From positions 1 through 13,843 of the forward strand of contig USCM01000025.1 of NCBI GenBank assembly GCA_900553155.1: a stretch of DNA of 13,843 nucleotides, written 5' to 3'. The number at the start of each line of letters is the position of its first letter. The first letter of the stretch is position 1. The notes beneath the pieces were generated by a model. That model was not told where the DNA came from. It saw only the letters and a list, made by a program, of their open reading frames with translations, and searched no databases. A program made the translations under genes and the position numbers. Positions 1-6,122 of the stretch are shown here, one piece after another. Source of the DNA: an uncultured Prevotella sp. (GTDB lineage: Bacteria > Bacteroidota > Bacteroidia > Bacteroidales > Bacteroidaceae).

Positions 1-260
1 TGAAGATTGTGGACAATGCGGCTGAGGCCCTTGCCAATCTAATAATGAATATGGTGCGTGTATCCGATCCTGATACCGTGGTGCTTGGTGGTGAGATGGT
101 TGCCGATGGCTATCTGCTCGATTGTATCAAGGGCAAGCTCAATAAGGTCACTATGCGCTTTGTAACCAATGGGGTAGTGATGACGATGCTCAACCCTCAG
201 TTTATCAACCTCCTTGGGGCCGGTGCTGTGGCAATAGATGGTATGTCTGAAAATATATAA
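1..260 (+). CDS. ROK-family sugar kinase / regulator, C-terminal part
   Basis: The 5' end is outside the window; the first whole codon is at position 3 and TAA is at 258-260, giving the last 85 residues. The visible part matches the C-terminal lobe of ROK proteins (bacterial glucokinases, N-acetylglucosamine or mannose kinases and NagC-type repressors): a DPDTVVLGG strand-turn like the family's 'P..IVLGG' segment, then a helix rich in small residues, and a terminal LGAGAVAID helix like the usual 'LGAA.LA' end. The ATP/sugar sites and any DNA-binding domain lie upstream, so kinase and regulator cannot be told apart. The next gene starts 20 bases after the stop, so the two are probably co-transcribed. 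The ROK assignment rests on this short tail only. Confidence 0.7.
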   Translation, partial: KIVDNAAEALANLIMNMVRVSDPDTVVLGGEMVADGYLLDCIKGKLNKVTMRFVTNGVVMTMLNPQFINLLGAGAVAIDGMSENI

Positions 261-280
261 CAACTAAATACACTAAACTT

Positions 281-1831
281 ATGAAACGATTTGTATTGTT
301 CTTCCTCATGCTGTTCGTAGCCATTACGTCGGTAGACTCAAAGCCCACTGAAGGCCTGCGCCGTGTACTTGCCATATCTGAAGCTAACACTCCGCATCAA
401 GGCTTTTGCGATGCGGCACACAGGTGGTTTGATGCCCATTCGGCTGAATTAGGCATAAAGGTAACTTATATAGCCGATCTTAGCAGAACAAAGAAAGGAT
501 ATCTCGACCAGTTTGATGCCATTGTGCAACTTAACTATCCTCCCTATGCCGCACCTCATGCCTGGAGCAAGGCGGCAGCAGCCGACTTTGAGCGCTATAT
601 CGACGAGGGGCATGGTGGCTATGTAGGATTTCATCATGCCTCGTTGTTGGGCGACATCTTTGGAGCAGGCAATATGTGGCAGTGGTTCAGCGACTTTATG
701 GGCGGCATACGCTGGAAGGGATATGTATCAACTCTTGCTGATGCTACCTGTTGTGTAGAAGACGCGCGCCATCCGGTTATGCTTGGTGTGCCCGACACAT
801 TCCGCATTACAAAGGACGAGTGGTATACTTACAACCATTCGCCGCGCCCTAATGTGCGTGTTCTTGCCCATGTAGACGAAGCAAGCTACACACCTGCTTC
901 GGACGTGAAGATGGGCGACCACCCCGTAATATGGACCAACGAGCATAAGCTGGCACGCAATGTCTACTTCCAAATAGGCCATTCTGCCGAATTGTTTGAC
1001 AATCCGTCGTTTGTTAAGATGTTCTCCAATGCCGTGCGTTGGAGTCTCGGCGACAATCTCAATGCGTCTTCCAATATATCTGCCCCAACCGGACATGCTG
1101 CCGACTATGCACCTGCTCCCAGATTTCGTGCCTTGCTGTTGTGGAACCCTACGGCAGAAGAGGCCCATGTGCAGTTTGCCAAGGATGCTCAGCGTTTCTT
1201 CCATAAGCTAACCTTCGGCGATGGATATCGACTTGACGTTACAACCGATTTTCATGCCTATGTGGACAGTCTGCAACTGTATAGTGTCATAATTATGGCA
1301 AATGCCCAGCCTAAGGGCGATGCCGATCGTGCTGCCTTTCAGCATTATATGGAGAATGGTGGAGGCTGGGTAGGTTTTCATGCCGCAGGCTACAACGACA
1401 AGCATACCAACTGCTGGCCTTGGCTTAACGAGTTTCTCGGATGTGGGGTGTTCTATTGCAATAATTGGCCACCACAGCCAGCACTTGTAGAGAACGATCG
1501 TCCCGACCATCAGGTAATGTCTACTTTGCCTGTTAGCTATGTTGCTCCGGCAAGCGAGTTCTACCAATGGAATCCTAGTCCGCGTCAAAACACCAACGTG
1601 GAGGTGCTGCAATCAATATCCCCAAAAATGTATCCCTTTGGTATAAAAGATGTGGTGAAGTGGGGCGACTTTCCCATTGTATGGACTAACACCAAGTATC
1701 GTATGATATATCTCAATATGGGGCATGGAGACGAGGGTTTTATAGATGCTACACAGAATCTGCTCTTCACCAATGCTTTTCGTTGGGTGGTAAGCCGTGA
1801 CCCAAAGGGCAATCCTTTTGTCAACAAGTAA
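281..1831 (+). CDS. Secreted protein with two tandem ThuA-like domains
   Basis: 516 residues. Residues 1-20 look like a signal peptide (charged MKR, hydrophobic FVLFFLMLFVAI core), so the protein is probably periplasmic or surface-exposed. Two copies of a ThuA-like (class I glutamine amidotransferase-like fold) domain are visible, about residues 27-257 and 281-508. They share matched motifs: GYVGFHHAS (113-121) and GWVGFHAAG (362-370), HPVIWTN (214-220) and FPIVWTN (464-470), IGHS (232) and MGHG (480), and closing NAVRW and NAFRW. ThuA proteins are linked to trehalose and other sugar use, but their reaction is poorly defined; many Bacteroidetes members are secreted and near carbohydrate genes. 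The ROK gene 20 bases upstream fits a sugar-related operon. The family is clear, the substrate is not. Confidence 0.85.
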   Translation: MKRFVLFFLMLFVAITSVDSKPTEGLRRVLAISEANTPHQGFCDAAHRWFDAHSAELGIKVTYIADLSRTKKGYLDQFDAIVQLNYPPYAAPHAWSKAAAADFERYIDEGHGGYVGFHHASLLGDIFGAGNMWQWFSDFMGGIRWKGYVSTLADATCCVEDARHPVMLGVPDTFRITKDEWYTYNHSPRPNVRVLAHVDEASYTPASDVKMGDHPVIWTNEHKLARNVYFQIGHSAELFDNPSFVKMFSNAVRWSLGDNLNASSNISAPTGHAADYAPAPRFRALLLWNPTAEEAHVQFAKDAQRFFHKLTFGDGYRLDVTTDFHAYVDSLQLYSVIIMANAQPKGDADRAAFQHYMENGGGWVGFHAAGYNDKHTNCWPWLNEFLGCGVFYCNNWPPQPALVENDRPDHQVMSTLPVSYVAPASEFYQWNPSPRQNTNVEVLQSISPKMYPFGIKDVVKWGDFPIVWTNTKYRMIYLNMGHGDEGFIDATQNLLFTNAFRWVVSRDPKGNPFVNK

Positions 1832-1944
1832 TCCACACCACTTTAAACATTTGCTACTATCTGTTAATATCTGTTGTGTTCGCACACACAGCCTTGCTCT
1901 ATATCAATAAAACGGCTAAAAGATGCTAAATAAATGGTGAAATG

Positions 1945-1975
1945 TTTGCGCACACAAGAAAAGTTAGTACCTTTG
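1945..1975 (+). promoter_or_regulatory. Bacteroidetes-type promoter for the short RNA
   Basis: TTTG at 1945-1948 is followed after 19 bases by TACCTTTG at 1968-1975, a full match to the phylum's -33 / -7 (TTTG / TAnnTTTG) promoter pattern. Transcription would start near 1980-1982. The next start codon of a large gene is over 400 bases away with a terminator in between, so this promoter appears to serve the short transcript. Confidence 0.75.
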
Positions 1976-2076
1976 CATCGTCAAAAGGTTAATAGATTGT
2001 TTAGGTTAGTAGTAATAGATTTAGGTTTTTAGTTATTAGGTTTAAGGTAAATTGAACGATTGTTTAACAGGTAACG

Positions 2077-2124
2077 ATGAGAGTCCGTGAGGATTTTCAT
2101 TCCTACGAAAAGATTTTTAGTTAA
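2077..2124 (+). CDS. Possible 15-residue leader peptide inside the short RNA
   Basis: ATG at 2077 opens a 15-codon frame, MRVREDFHSYEKIFS, ending in TAA at 2122-2124. An AGG at 2069-2071 lies about six bases upstream and could help ribosome binding. The first codons form the 5' arm of the GNRA hairpin, so translation would open it. The peptide has no run of one amino acid such as classical attenuators show, and a frame of this length arises easily by chance. Listed only because of its position inside a terminator-ended leader. Confidence 0.2.
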   Translation: MRVREDFHSYEKIFS

Positions 2125-2135
2125 ACATACGCATG

Positions 2136-2172
2136 ACGGCGCAGCTCGATGAGAGTTGCGCCGTTTTGTTTT
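2136..2172 (+). terminator. Intrinsic terminator of the short RNA
   Basis: ACGGCGCAGCTC (2136-2147) pairs with GAGTTGCGCCGT (2153-2164): twelve pairs with one G-U, a five-base loop, then the T-rich run TTTTGTTTT (2164-2172). A GC-rich stem followed by T's is a textbook rho-independent terminator in the + direction. Confidence 0.88.
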
Positions 2173-2241
2173 AAGCCTCGTTTCAACATCGTATCACGCT
2201 CATTTTGGCACAGGAACGAGCCCATTTAGATACATTATCAC

Positions 2242-2294
2242 GTTATTTGGGGCATAATACCACACATGTGGTATACCAAATAACCATATTATGC
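2242..2294. promoter_or_regulatory. Nested palindromes abutting the metY promoter; possible operator
   Basis: ATACCACA (2257-2264) and TGTGGTAT (2267-2274) form an inverted repeat with a two-base centre. Around it, GTTATTTGG (2242-2250) is the exact reverse complement of CCAAATAAC (2276-2284). A third pair, GCATAATA (2252-2259) and TATTATGC (2287-2294), overlaps both. The block ends two bases before the -33 element of the metY promoter, a usual place for a regulator binding site. No T-run follows, so a terminator is less likely. The regulator is unknown. Confidence 0.5.
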
Positions 2295-2295
2295 T

Positions 2296-2327
2296 ATTGT
2301 GTGACAGGTAGGTTTGTCGTAACTTTG
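2296..2327 (+). promoter_or_regulatory. Promoter of metY
   Basis: ATTG at 2296-2299, a 20-base spacer and TAACTTTG at 2320-2327 match the Bacteroidetes promoter pattern. Start of transcription would be near 2333, leaving an AT-rich leader of about 60 bases before the metY ATG at 2395. Confidence 0.75.
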
Positions 2328-2394
2328 CAATCGTGAAAACAAGATAATTGAATCACGATAAATAATAACAATTAAATAAAGAAAGGGCAAAAAC

Positions 2395-3684
2395 ATGAGC
2401 AACAAGAAACTACACTTTGAGACACTCCAACTCCACGTAGGTCAGGAACAGCCAGATCCGGCAACCGACGCACGCGCCGTGCCTATCTACCAGACCACAA
2501 GTTACGTGTTCCGCAACTCGCAGCACGCTGCCGACCGCTTCGGTCTGCGCGACGCAGGCAACATCTACGGACGTCTTACCAACTCTACACAGGGTGTCTT
2601 CGAAGACCGTGTGGCTGCCCTTGAGGGTGGTGTGGCTGGTCTTGCCGTAGCTTCGGGAGCTGCCGCCGTGACCTATGCCTTGCAGAACATCTTGCAGAAT
2701 GGCGACCACATCGTAGCCGCCGACAACCTTTATGGAGGCTCGTTCAACCTCATAACCCACACCCTCACCACACAGGGTATAACCAATACCATCGTCAATG
2801 TAAATGACCTTGAGGCTCTGGAGGCTGCCATACAGCCCAACACCAAGGTGGTGTATGCAGAGACATTCGGCAATCCTAACTCGGACGTAACCAATCTTGA
2901 GGCTGTGGCTGAGGTGGCACATCGCCACAACATACCATTCATTGTAGACAACACCTTCGGCACACCTTATATTATACGTCCTATCGAGCACGGAGCCGAC
3001 ATTGTGGTACACTCTGCCACCAAGTTCATCGGCGGACACGGTTCGAGCCTCGGCGGTGTGATTGTAGACGGTGGAACATTCGACTGGAAAGCCAATGCCG
3101 ACAAGTATCCAACGCTTGCCAAGCCCGACCCCAGCTATCATGGAGCCGTATTTGCCGACGTTGCTGGCAAGGCTGCCTTCGTTACACGTATACGTGCCGT
3201 CATCCTTCGCGATACTGGTGCAACCATCTCACCGTTCAACGCATGGATTCTGCTTCAGGGACTTGAGACCCTCTCGCTCCGTGTGGAGCGCCATGTAGCC
3301 AATGCGCTCAAGGTTGTGCAGTATCTTGCCAACAACCCCAAGGTAGAGAAGGTCAACCATCCGTCGCTGCCCACACATCCCGACCACGAGCTGTACCAGA
3401 AGTACTTCCCCAACGGCGGTGGCTCTATCTTCACTTTCGAGATTAAGGGCGGACAGGAAGCAGCGTGGAAGTTTATCGACCACTTGAAGATATTCTCGCT
3501 CCTTGCCAATGTTGCCGACGTCAAGAGTCTGGTGATACACCCAGCCACAACCACCCACTCGCAGATGTCGCCGGAGGAACTTAAGCAGCAGCACATTACC
3601 CCGTCTACCGTACGTCTAAGTGTAGGTGTGGAGCATATCGACGACATTATCGACGATTTGCAGCAGGCGTTCGACGCCATTTAA
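2395..3684 (+). CDS. metY: O-acetylhomoserine sulfhydrylase (aminocarboxypropyltransferase)
   Basis: 429 residues, the usual length for this cytosolic PLP enzyme of the Cys/Met metabolism family. It makes homocysteine from O-acetylhomoserine and sulfide in methionine synthesis. Seen in the protein: YGR at 58-60 (phosphate contact from the neighbouring subunit), SGAAA near 87 for phosphate binding, VDNTFGTP at 184-191 with the Asp that pairs with the PLP ring nitrogen, and SATKFIGGHG at 207-216 whose Lys210 should form the PLP Schiff base. The insertion after the lysine (DWKANADKYPTLAKPDPSYHG, about 230-250) is typical of MetY and separates it from cystathionine gamma-synthase, which is shorter. 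It has its own promoter and lies 72 bases before cysK, so the two probably form a sulfide-assimilation unit. Its last codons belong to a 22-base tandem repeat. Confidence 0.95.
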   Translation: MSNKKLHFETLQLHVGQEQPDPATDARAVPIYQTTSYVFRNSQHAADRFGLRDAGNIYGRLTNSTQGVFEDRVAALEGGVAGLAVASGAAAVTYALQNILQNGDHIVAADNLYGGSFNLITHTLTTQGITNTIVNVNDLEALEAAIQPNTKVVYAETFGNPNSDVTNLEAVAEVAHRHNIPFIVDNTFGTPYIIRPIEHGADIVVHSATKFIGGHGSSLGGVIVDGGTFDWKANADKYPTLAKPDPSYHGAVFADVAGKAAFVTRIRAVILRDTGATISPFNAWILLQGLETLSLRVERHVANALKVVQYLANNPKVEKVNHPSLPTHPDHELYQKYFPNGGGSIFTFEIKGGQEAAWKFIDHLKIFSLLANVADVKSLVIHPATTTHSQMSPEELKQQHITPSTVRLSVGVEHIDDIIDDLQQAFDAI

Positions 3685-3723
3685 GGAGCCATTCGATGCC
3701 GATTAAGCCGACATTCGATGCCG
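3670..3723. repeat. Degenerate 22-base tandem repeat across the metY stop codon
   Basis: TTCGACGCC (3670), TTCGATGCC (3692) and TTCGATGCC (3714) begin successive units exactly 22 bases apart. Units one and two also align in their middles (ATTTAAGG versus GATTAAGC), so the stop codon region of metY is itself duplicated. A further TTCGAT at 3724 starts a shorter fragment. The repeat fills much of the 72-base gap to cysK. Confidence 0.7.
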
Positions 3724-3756
3724 TTCGATATGTATAACAATTAAAAAAGATATATT

Positions 3757-4702
3757 ATGACCAAGATAGCAAAGAAACTAACCGAGCTAATCGGCAATAC
3801 ACCGCTGCTCGAACTTGACGCCTTTTCGCAGAAGCGCAATTTGGAAACGCCTATCATCGTAAAGGTTGAGTTCTTCAACCCGGGCGGCAGCGTTAAAGAC
3901 CGCGTGGCACTTGCCATGATTGAGGATGCCGAGCGCAGCGGCAAGCTGCGTCCCGGCGCAACCATCATCGAGCCTACAAGTGGCAACACGGGTGTGGGTC
4001 TGGCGCTTGTGTCGGCCGTCAAAGGATATAAGCTCATTTTGACAATGCCCGAAACAATGAGTGTCGAGCGCCGTAATCTTGTGAAAGCTTACGGCGCCAC
4101 TGTAAAGCTTACGCCGGGCAAGGACGGTATGGCAGGGGCGATACGTGCTGCCGAGGAGCTGCGCGACGCTACACCAGGCGCCGTCATACTGCAGCAGTTT
4201 GAGAATCCAGCCAATCCGCAGCGCCACTACGAAACCACCGGTGTGGAGATTTGGAATCAGACCGATGGCAAGGTTGACATCTTTGTGGCTGGTGGGCACC
4301 GGCGGAACGGTGTCGGGCATCGGCAAGCGCCTTAAGGAGAACAACCCAGCCGTGCAGATTGTGGCTGTAGAGCCAGCCTCGTCGCCAGTGTTGAGTGGTG
4401 GCAAGAGCGGTCCGCACAAGATTCAGGGCATTGGTGCCGGCTTTGTGCCAAAGACCTACAACCCTGATGTTATCGACGAGGTGCTGCAGGTGGAGAACGA
4501 CGACGCCATTCGCACGGGTCGCGAGCTTGCTGCCGAGGAAGGTCTGCTTGTGGGCATAAGCTCGGGTGCTGCGGTATACGCTGCCACACAGCTTGCCAAG
4601 CGTCCTGAGAACAAGGGCAAGCGCATCGTGGCATTACTGCCTGATACGGGCGAGCGTTATCTGTCTACTGTGCTGTATGCCTTCGACGAATATCCGCTGT
4701 AA
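3757..4702 (+). pseudogene. cysK: Cysteine synthase (O-acetylserine sulfhydrylase), interrupted by one frameshift
   Basis: The gene makes cysteine from O-acetylserine and sulfide. Reading frame one gives residues 1-179 up to VDIFVAG, then runs off frame to a stop at 4333-4335; the rest continues one frame over from about 4292 (VGTGGTVSGIGK) to TAA at 4700-4702. CysK normally reads VAGVGTGGT here, and restoring two bases in GGTGGGC (4291-4297) gives exactly that, so a two-base loss is the best explanation. The repaired protein is 315 residues, normal for the family. Visible: NPGGSVKDR at 41-49 with PLP Lys47, PTSGNTG at 73-79 (substrate loop), GISSGAA and LLPDTGERY near the end (phosphate and cofactor-ring contacts). 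All catalytic motifs survive, so either a recent mutation or a sequencing/assembly error is likely. It follows metY by 72 bases. Confidence 0.9.
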
Positions 4703-4710
4703 AAGCAAGG

Positions 4711-4761
4711 AAGCCTTAGTGACGATGTTACAAAGCCTTGGTAACATCGTTACTAAGGCTT
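4711..4761 (+). terminator. Long hairpin after cysK, probable transcription terminator
   Basis: Bases 4711-4731 and 4741-4761 are reverse complements over 21 positions with one G-U pair, around a nine-base loop. It begins eight bases after the cysK stop. Only a weak T-run follows, so termination is plausible but not textbook. A second, exclusive hairpin is possible: 4733-4745 with 4749-4761 (13 pairs, one G-U, three-base loop). Confidence 0.55.
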
Positions 4762-4798
4762 TGTTGGCTGGTCAGTAAGGCTTAGTTAGAACGGCGGT
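4711..4798. repeat. Four 22-base units with AAGCCTT / AAGGCTT heads
   Basis: AAGCCTT occurs at 4711 and 4733, and its reverse complement AAGGCTT at 4755 and 4777; all four are exactly 22 bases apart. Units one and two match at 16 of 22 positions; three and four are more diverged. The first two units are inverted relative to the third and fourth heads, which is why the region also folds as a hairpin. Confidence 0.6.
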
Positions 4799-4806
4799 AA
4801 GAAATT

Positions 4807-4919
4807 ATCTGCCACTCTGCAACCATCTGCAACCATCTGCCACCCTATCTGCCACCGCACAACTATAAGAGTATCAATGTGTTATAAGGATATTTTGCCA
4901 AAGGTTGCAGATGGCAGAT
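4807..4919. repeat. 113-base element with inverted ends and short tandem repeats (MITE/REP-like)
   Basis: The left end has five units of about ten bases: ATCTGCCAC, TCTGCAACC, ATCTGCAACC, ATCTGCCACCCT and ATCTGCCACC (4807-4856). The right end, GGTTGCAGATGGCAGAT (4903-4919), is the reverse complement of the first two units apart from one extra base. Thus the element starts ATCTGCCA and ends TGGCAGAT, with a 46-base AT-rich middle. No coding capacity and no clear target duplication are seen. It resembles a non-autonomous repeat, but one copy alone cannot prove mobility. Confidence 0.5.
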
Positions 4920-4955
4920 AAAAACAAAAACTGTTTTCGCTAATTGTTTTTAGGT

Positions 4956-4987
4956 ATTGCTTTATTGTATGTTTTTGCTTAATTTTG
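4956..4987 (+). promoter_or_regulatory. Promoter of the membrane protein gene
   Basis: ATTG at 4956-4959, a 20-base spacer and TAATTTTG at 4980-4987 match the Bacteroidetes -33 / -7 pattern. Transcription would start near 4994, about 32 bases before the ATG at 5026. Confidence 0.7.
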
Positions 4988-5025
4988 CAAACTCAAATCA
5001 ATGACATATATATCCTAACAAATAT

Positions 5026-6003
5026 ATGAAAACTAAAACATATCCAGGCAAGACCATTGGAACATTGCTTATCGTCTTGCTTCTTATGCCCCTTGGGCAT
5101 GCGCTTATGATTATTATGGAGCACTACCTTGCTCCAACTGTACTTCACTATTCGGCTTTTGCCATGGGCTTCCTCGGTCTTGTCATCACCATTTGGGGTG
5201 TCTTTGTCAAGGGCGACACACGCCAGACGTGCTTCGGCTTGGCTGGTTCGGTGCTCTTCTGGACCGGTTGGGTAGAGTTTCTGCTTGCCTATTATGCCCA
5301 ACGCTACGGCGTACACTGCGACCTCGTGGGCAACGGCATCGTCGAGACCGTTAGCCATTATGTCAACGGAGTGGCTGTAGACCATAGCTTTACCATCAAC
5401 GGCGAGCCGCTTGAAAGCTTCTCCCGTGCCGAGCTTAAGGAACTGCGAGGCTCGCGTCCCGAGTATCTCATAATGCCGGCAACCTTCGGTATGTGGATGA
5501 TGTTTGTGGTGCTCTACTTGTTCTGCACCCGCAACGGCTGCCTCTTCCTGCACTGGATACAGAAGCGTTGCGGCATTAATAATAATGTGGAGCTGCGTCC
5601 GATGGCTTATCATCCCAGCATCGTTATGTTTATGGAGTGGAACATTATGATGTGGGGCTTGTACCTCTTGCTTATGTTCTGCTACGACCCCGTGTTCCTT
5701 GGCGACCACCATCCCGTAACCTACATCGTTGCGGCGGTATGCCTTATTGGTTCGGTGCTGATGTTCAAGAAGCATCTGCGCATAGCCAACTGGGGCAGAA
5801 GCATCCGCATGGCTTATGCCACGGTCATTGTGTTCTGGACCTTTGTGGAGGTGGCAGCGCGCAACGGCATGTTCAAGGAGATTTGGGTGGACCCTATGCA
5901 CCACATCGTGGAAATGGTGGGTGTGCTCGTGCTGTTCGTGGGGCTTGTTGTGGGCTATTGGCTGTATAATGCCAAGGATAGTCAGGAGGTCAAGGAGCAG
6001 TAG
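5026..6003 (+). CDS. Multi-pass membrane protein of unknown function with internal duplication
   Basis: 325 residues; family not recognised. Eight hydrophobic segments can be seen at about 11-30, 40-60, 67-90, 146-166, 198-218, 229-246, 261-277 and 294-312, so it is an integral inner-membrane protein. The halves look like repeats of four helices: MIIMEHYL (28-35) corresponds to MFMEWN (201-206), and FWTGWVEF (78-85) to FWTFVEV (270-276), each followed by a similar polar turn (AYYAQRYG / AARNGMFK). Glutamates inside or at the edge of helices (E32, E84, E204, E275) and His/Asp near DPMHHIVE (289-296) could bind a metal, proton or cofactor; this is inference. A 55-residue loop with a polar INGEPLESFSRAELKEL stretch separates helices three and four. 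It has its own promoter and no operon partner, so context gives no function. Confidence 0.8.
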   Translation: MKTKTYPGKTIGTLLIVLLLMPLGHALMIIMEHYLAPTVLHYSAFAMGFLGLVITIWGVFVKGDTRQTCFGLAGSVLFWTGWVEFLLAYYAQRYGVHCDLVGNGIVETVSHYVNGVAVDHSFTINGEPLESFSRAELKELRGSRPEYLIMPATFGMWMMFVVLYLFCTRNGCLFLHWIQKRCGINNNVELRPMAYHPSIVMFMEWNIMMWGLYLLLMFCYDPVFLGDHHPVTYIVAAVCLIGSVLMFKKHLRIANWGRSIRMAYATVIVFWTFVEVAARNGMFKEIWVDPMHHIVEMVGVLVLFVGLVVGYWLYNAKDSQEVKEQ

Positions 6004-6017
6004 TGCGTTGGCTCATC

Positions 6018-6027
6018 CACTATAGTG
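6018..6027. promoter_or_regulatory. Perfect 10-base palindrome upstream of the haem operon promoter
   Basis: CACTATAGTG is its own reverse complement and lies 15 bases after the previous stop codon, 21 bases before the -33 element of the haem operon promoter. It could be half of a regulator site, but a 10-base palindrome can arise by chance. Confidence 0.25.
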
Positions 6028-6048
6028 CTGAAATCATCATTTATTAGT

Positions 6049-6080
6049 ATTGTGGGTTTGGTTAAATGTTGCGACCTTTG
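6049..6080 (+). promoter_or_regulatory. Promoter of the haem-uptake operon
   Basis: ATTG at 6049-6052, a 20-base spacer and GACCTTTG at 6073-6080 match the -33 / -7 pattern except for G in place of the first T. Transcription would start near 6086, about 37 bases before the ATG at 6123. No clear Fur box was seen. Confidence 0.6.
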
Positions 6081-6122
6081 CACCCGCAAAACAGTAAACA
6101 ATAATTATTCAACAGAAAAGAA

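Larger units (their letters stand above)
1981..2172 (+). ncRNA. Candidate small structured RNA / leader RNA, family not recognised
   Basis: A good promoter just upstream and a strong intrinsic terminator at the 3' end define a transcript of about 190 bases. Visible structure: TGTTTAAC (2061-2068) pairs with GTTAAACA (2120-2127); inside it ATGAGAGTCC (2077-2086) and GGATTTTCAT (2091-2100) form a continuous 10-pair hairpin (two G-U pairs) with a GTGA loop of the GNRA type. The 5' third has three TTAGGTT copies (2001, 2021, 2036). The 10-base sequence CGATGAGAGT occurs at 2075-2084 and again inside the terminator at 2147-2156, so strand 2091-2100 could pair with either copy. I do not recognise a known riboswitch; position before metY allows a sulfur-related leader RNA, but metY also has its own promoter, so a free-standing sRNA is equally possible. 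Confidence 0.5.
1832..2394. other. 563-base intergenic region before metY
   Basis: This gap holds no long protein gene. From left to right it contains about 110 AT-rich bases with no obvious terminator for the ThuA gene, a promoter (1945-1975), a probable short RNA with internal hairpins and a terminator (about 1981-2172), a nested palindrome (2242-2294) and a second promoter (2296-2327) with a roughly 60-base leader for metY. The sub-features are listed separately. Confidence 0.7.
4703..5025. other. 323-base intergenic region after cysK
   Basis: No protein gene is seen here. It contains a long hairpin built from 22-base periodic units (4711-4798), a roughly 113-base element with inverted ends (4807-4919), an AT-rich stretch and the promoter of the next gene (4956-4987). 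Each is described separately. Confidence 0.7.

Noticed and set aside
1871..1893. Small TGTG-TTCG-CACA hairpin after the ThuA gene as a terminator
   Set aside because: Four pairs only and no T-run follows.
2069..2112. Hammerhead ribozyme, suggested by GATGAG, GTCCGTGAGGA and CGAAA in order
   Set aside because: The core needs CUGAUGA; here the U is missing (ACGATGA), the GATGAG bases are paired in the hairpin, and no third stem or cleavage site is present.
1981..2172. SAM, TPP or cobalamin riboswitch controlling metY
   Set aside because: None of the conserved core sequences I know for these classes was seen, and metY has a separate promoter downstream of the terminator.
2410..3141. 243-residue minus-strand frame inside metY
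   Set aside because: It is a shadow of the strongly conserved metY coding sequence and shows no family features.
4285..4300. Programmed ribosomal frameshift in cysK
   Set aside because: A +1 slip would delete the conserved Val of VAGVGTGG, and no slippery site or stimulatory structure is evident; a two-base loss explains the sequence better.
4807..4856. CRISPR array from the short repeated units
   Set aside because: Units are only 9-12 bases with no spacers and no cas genes nearby.
4993..5904. 303-residue frame on the minus strand opposite the membrane protein
   Set aside because: Its composition is a His-rich mirror of the + strand codons, with no recognisable domain; the + strand gene has a promoter and coherent helices.
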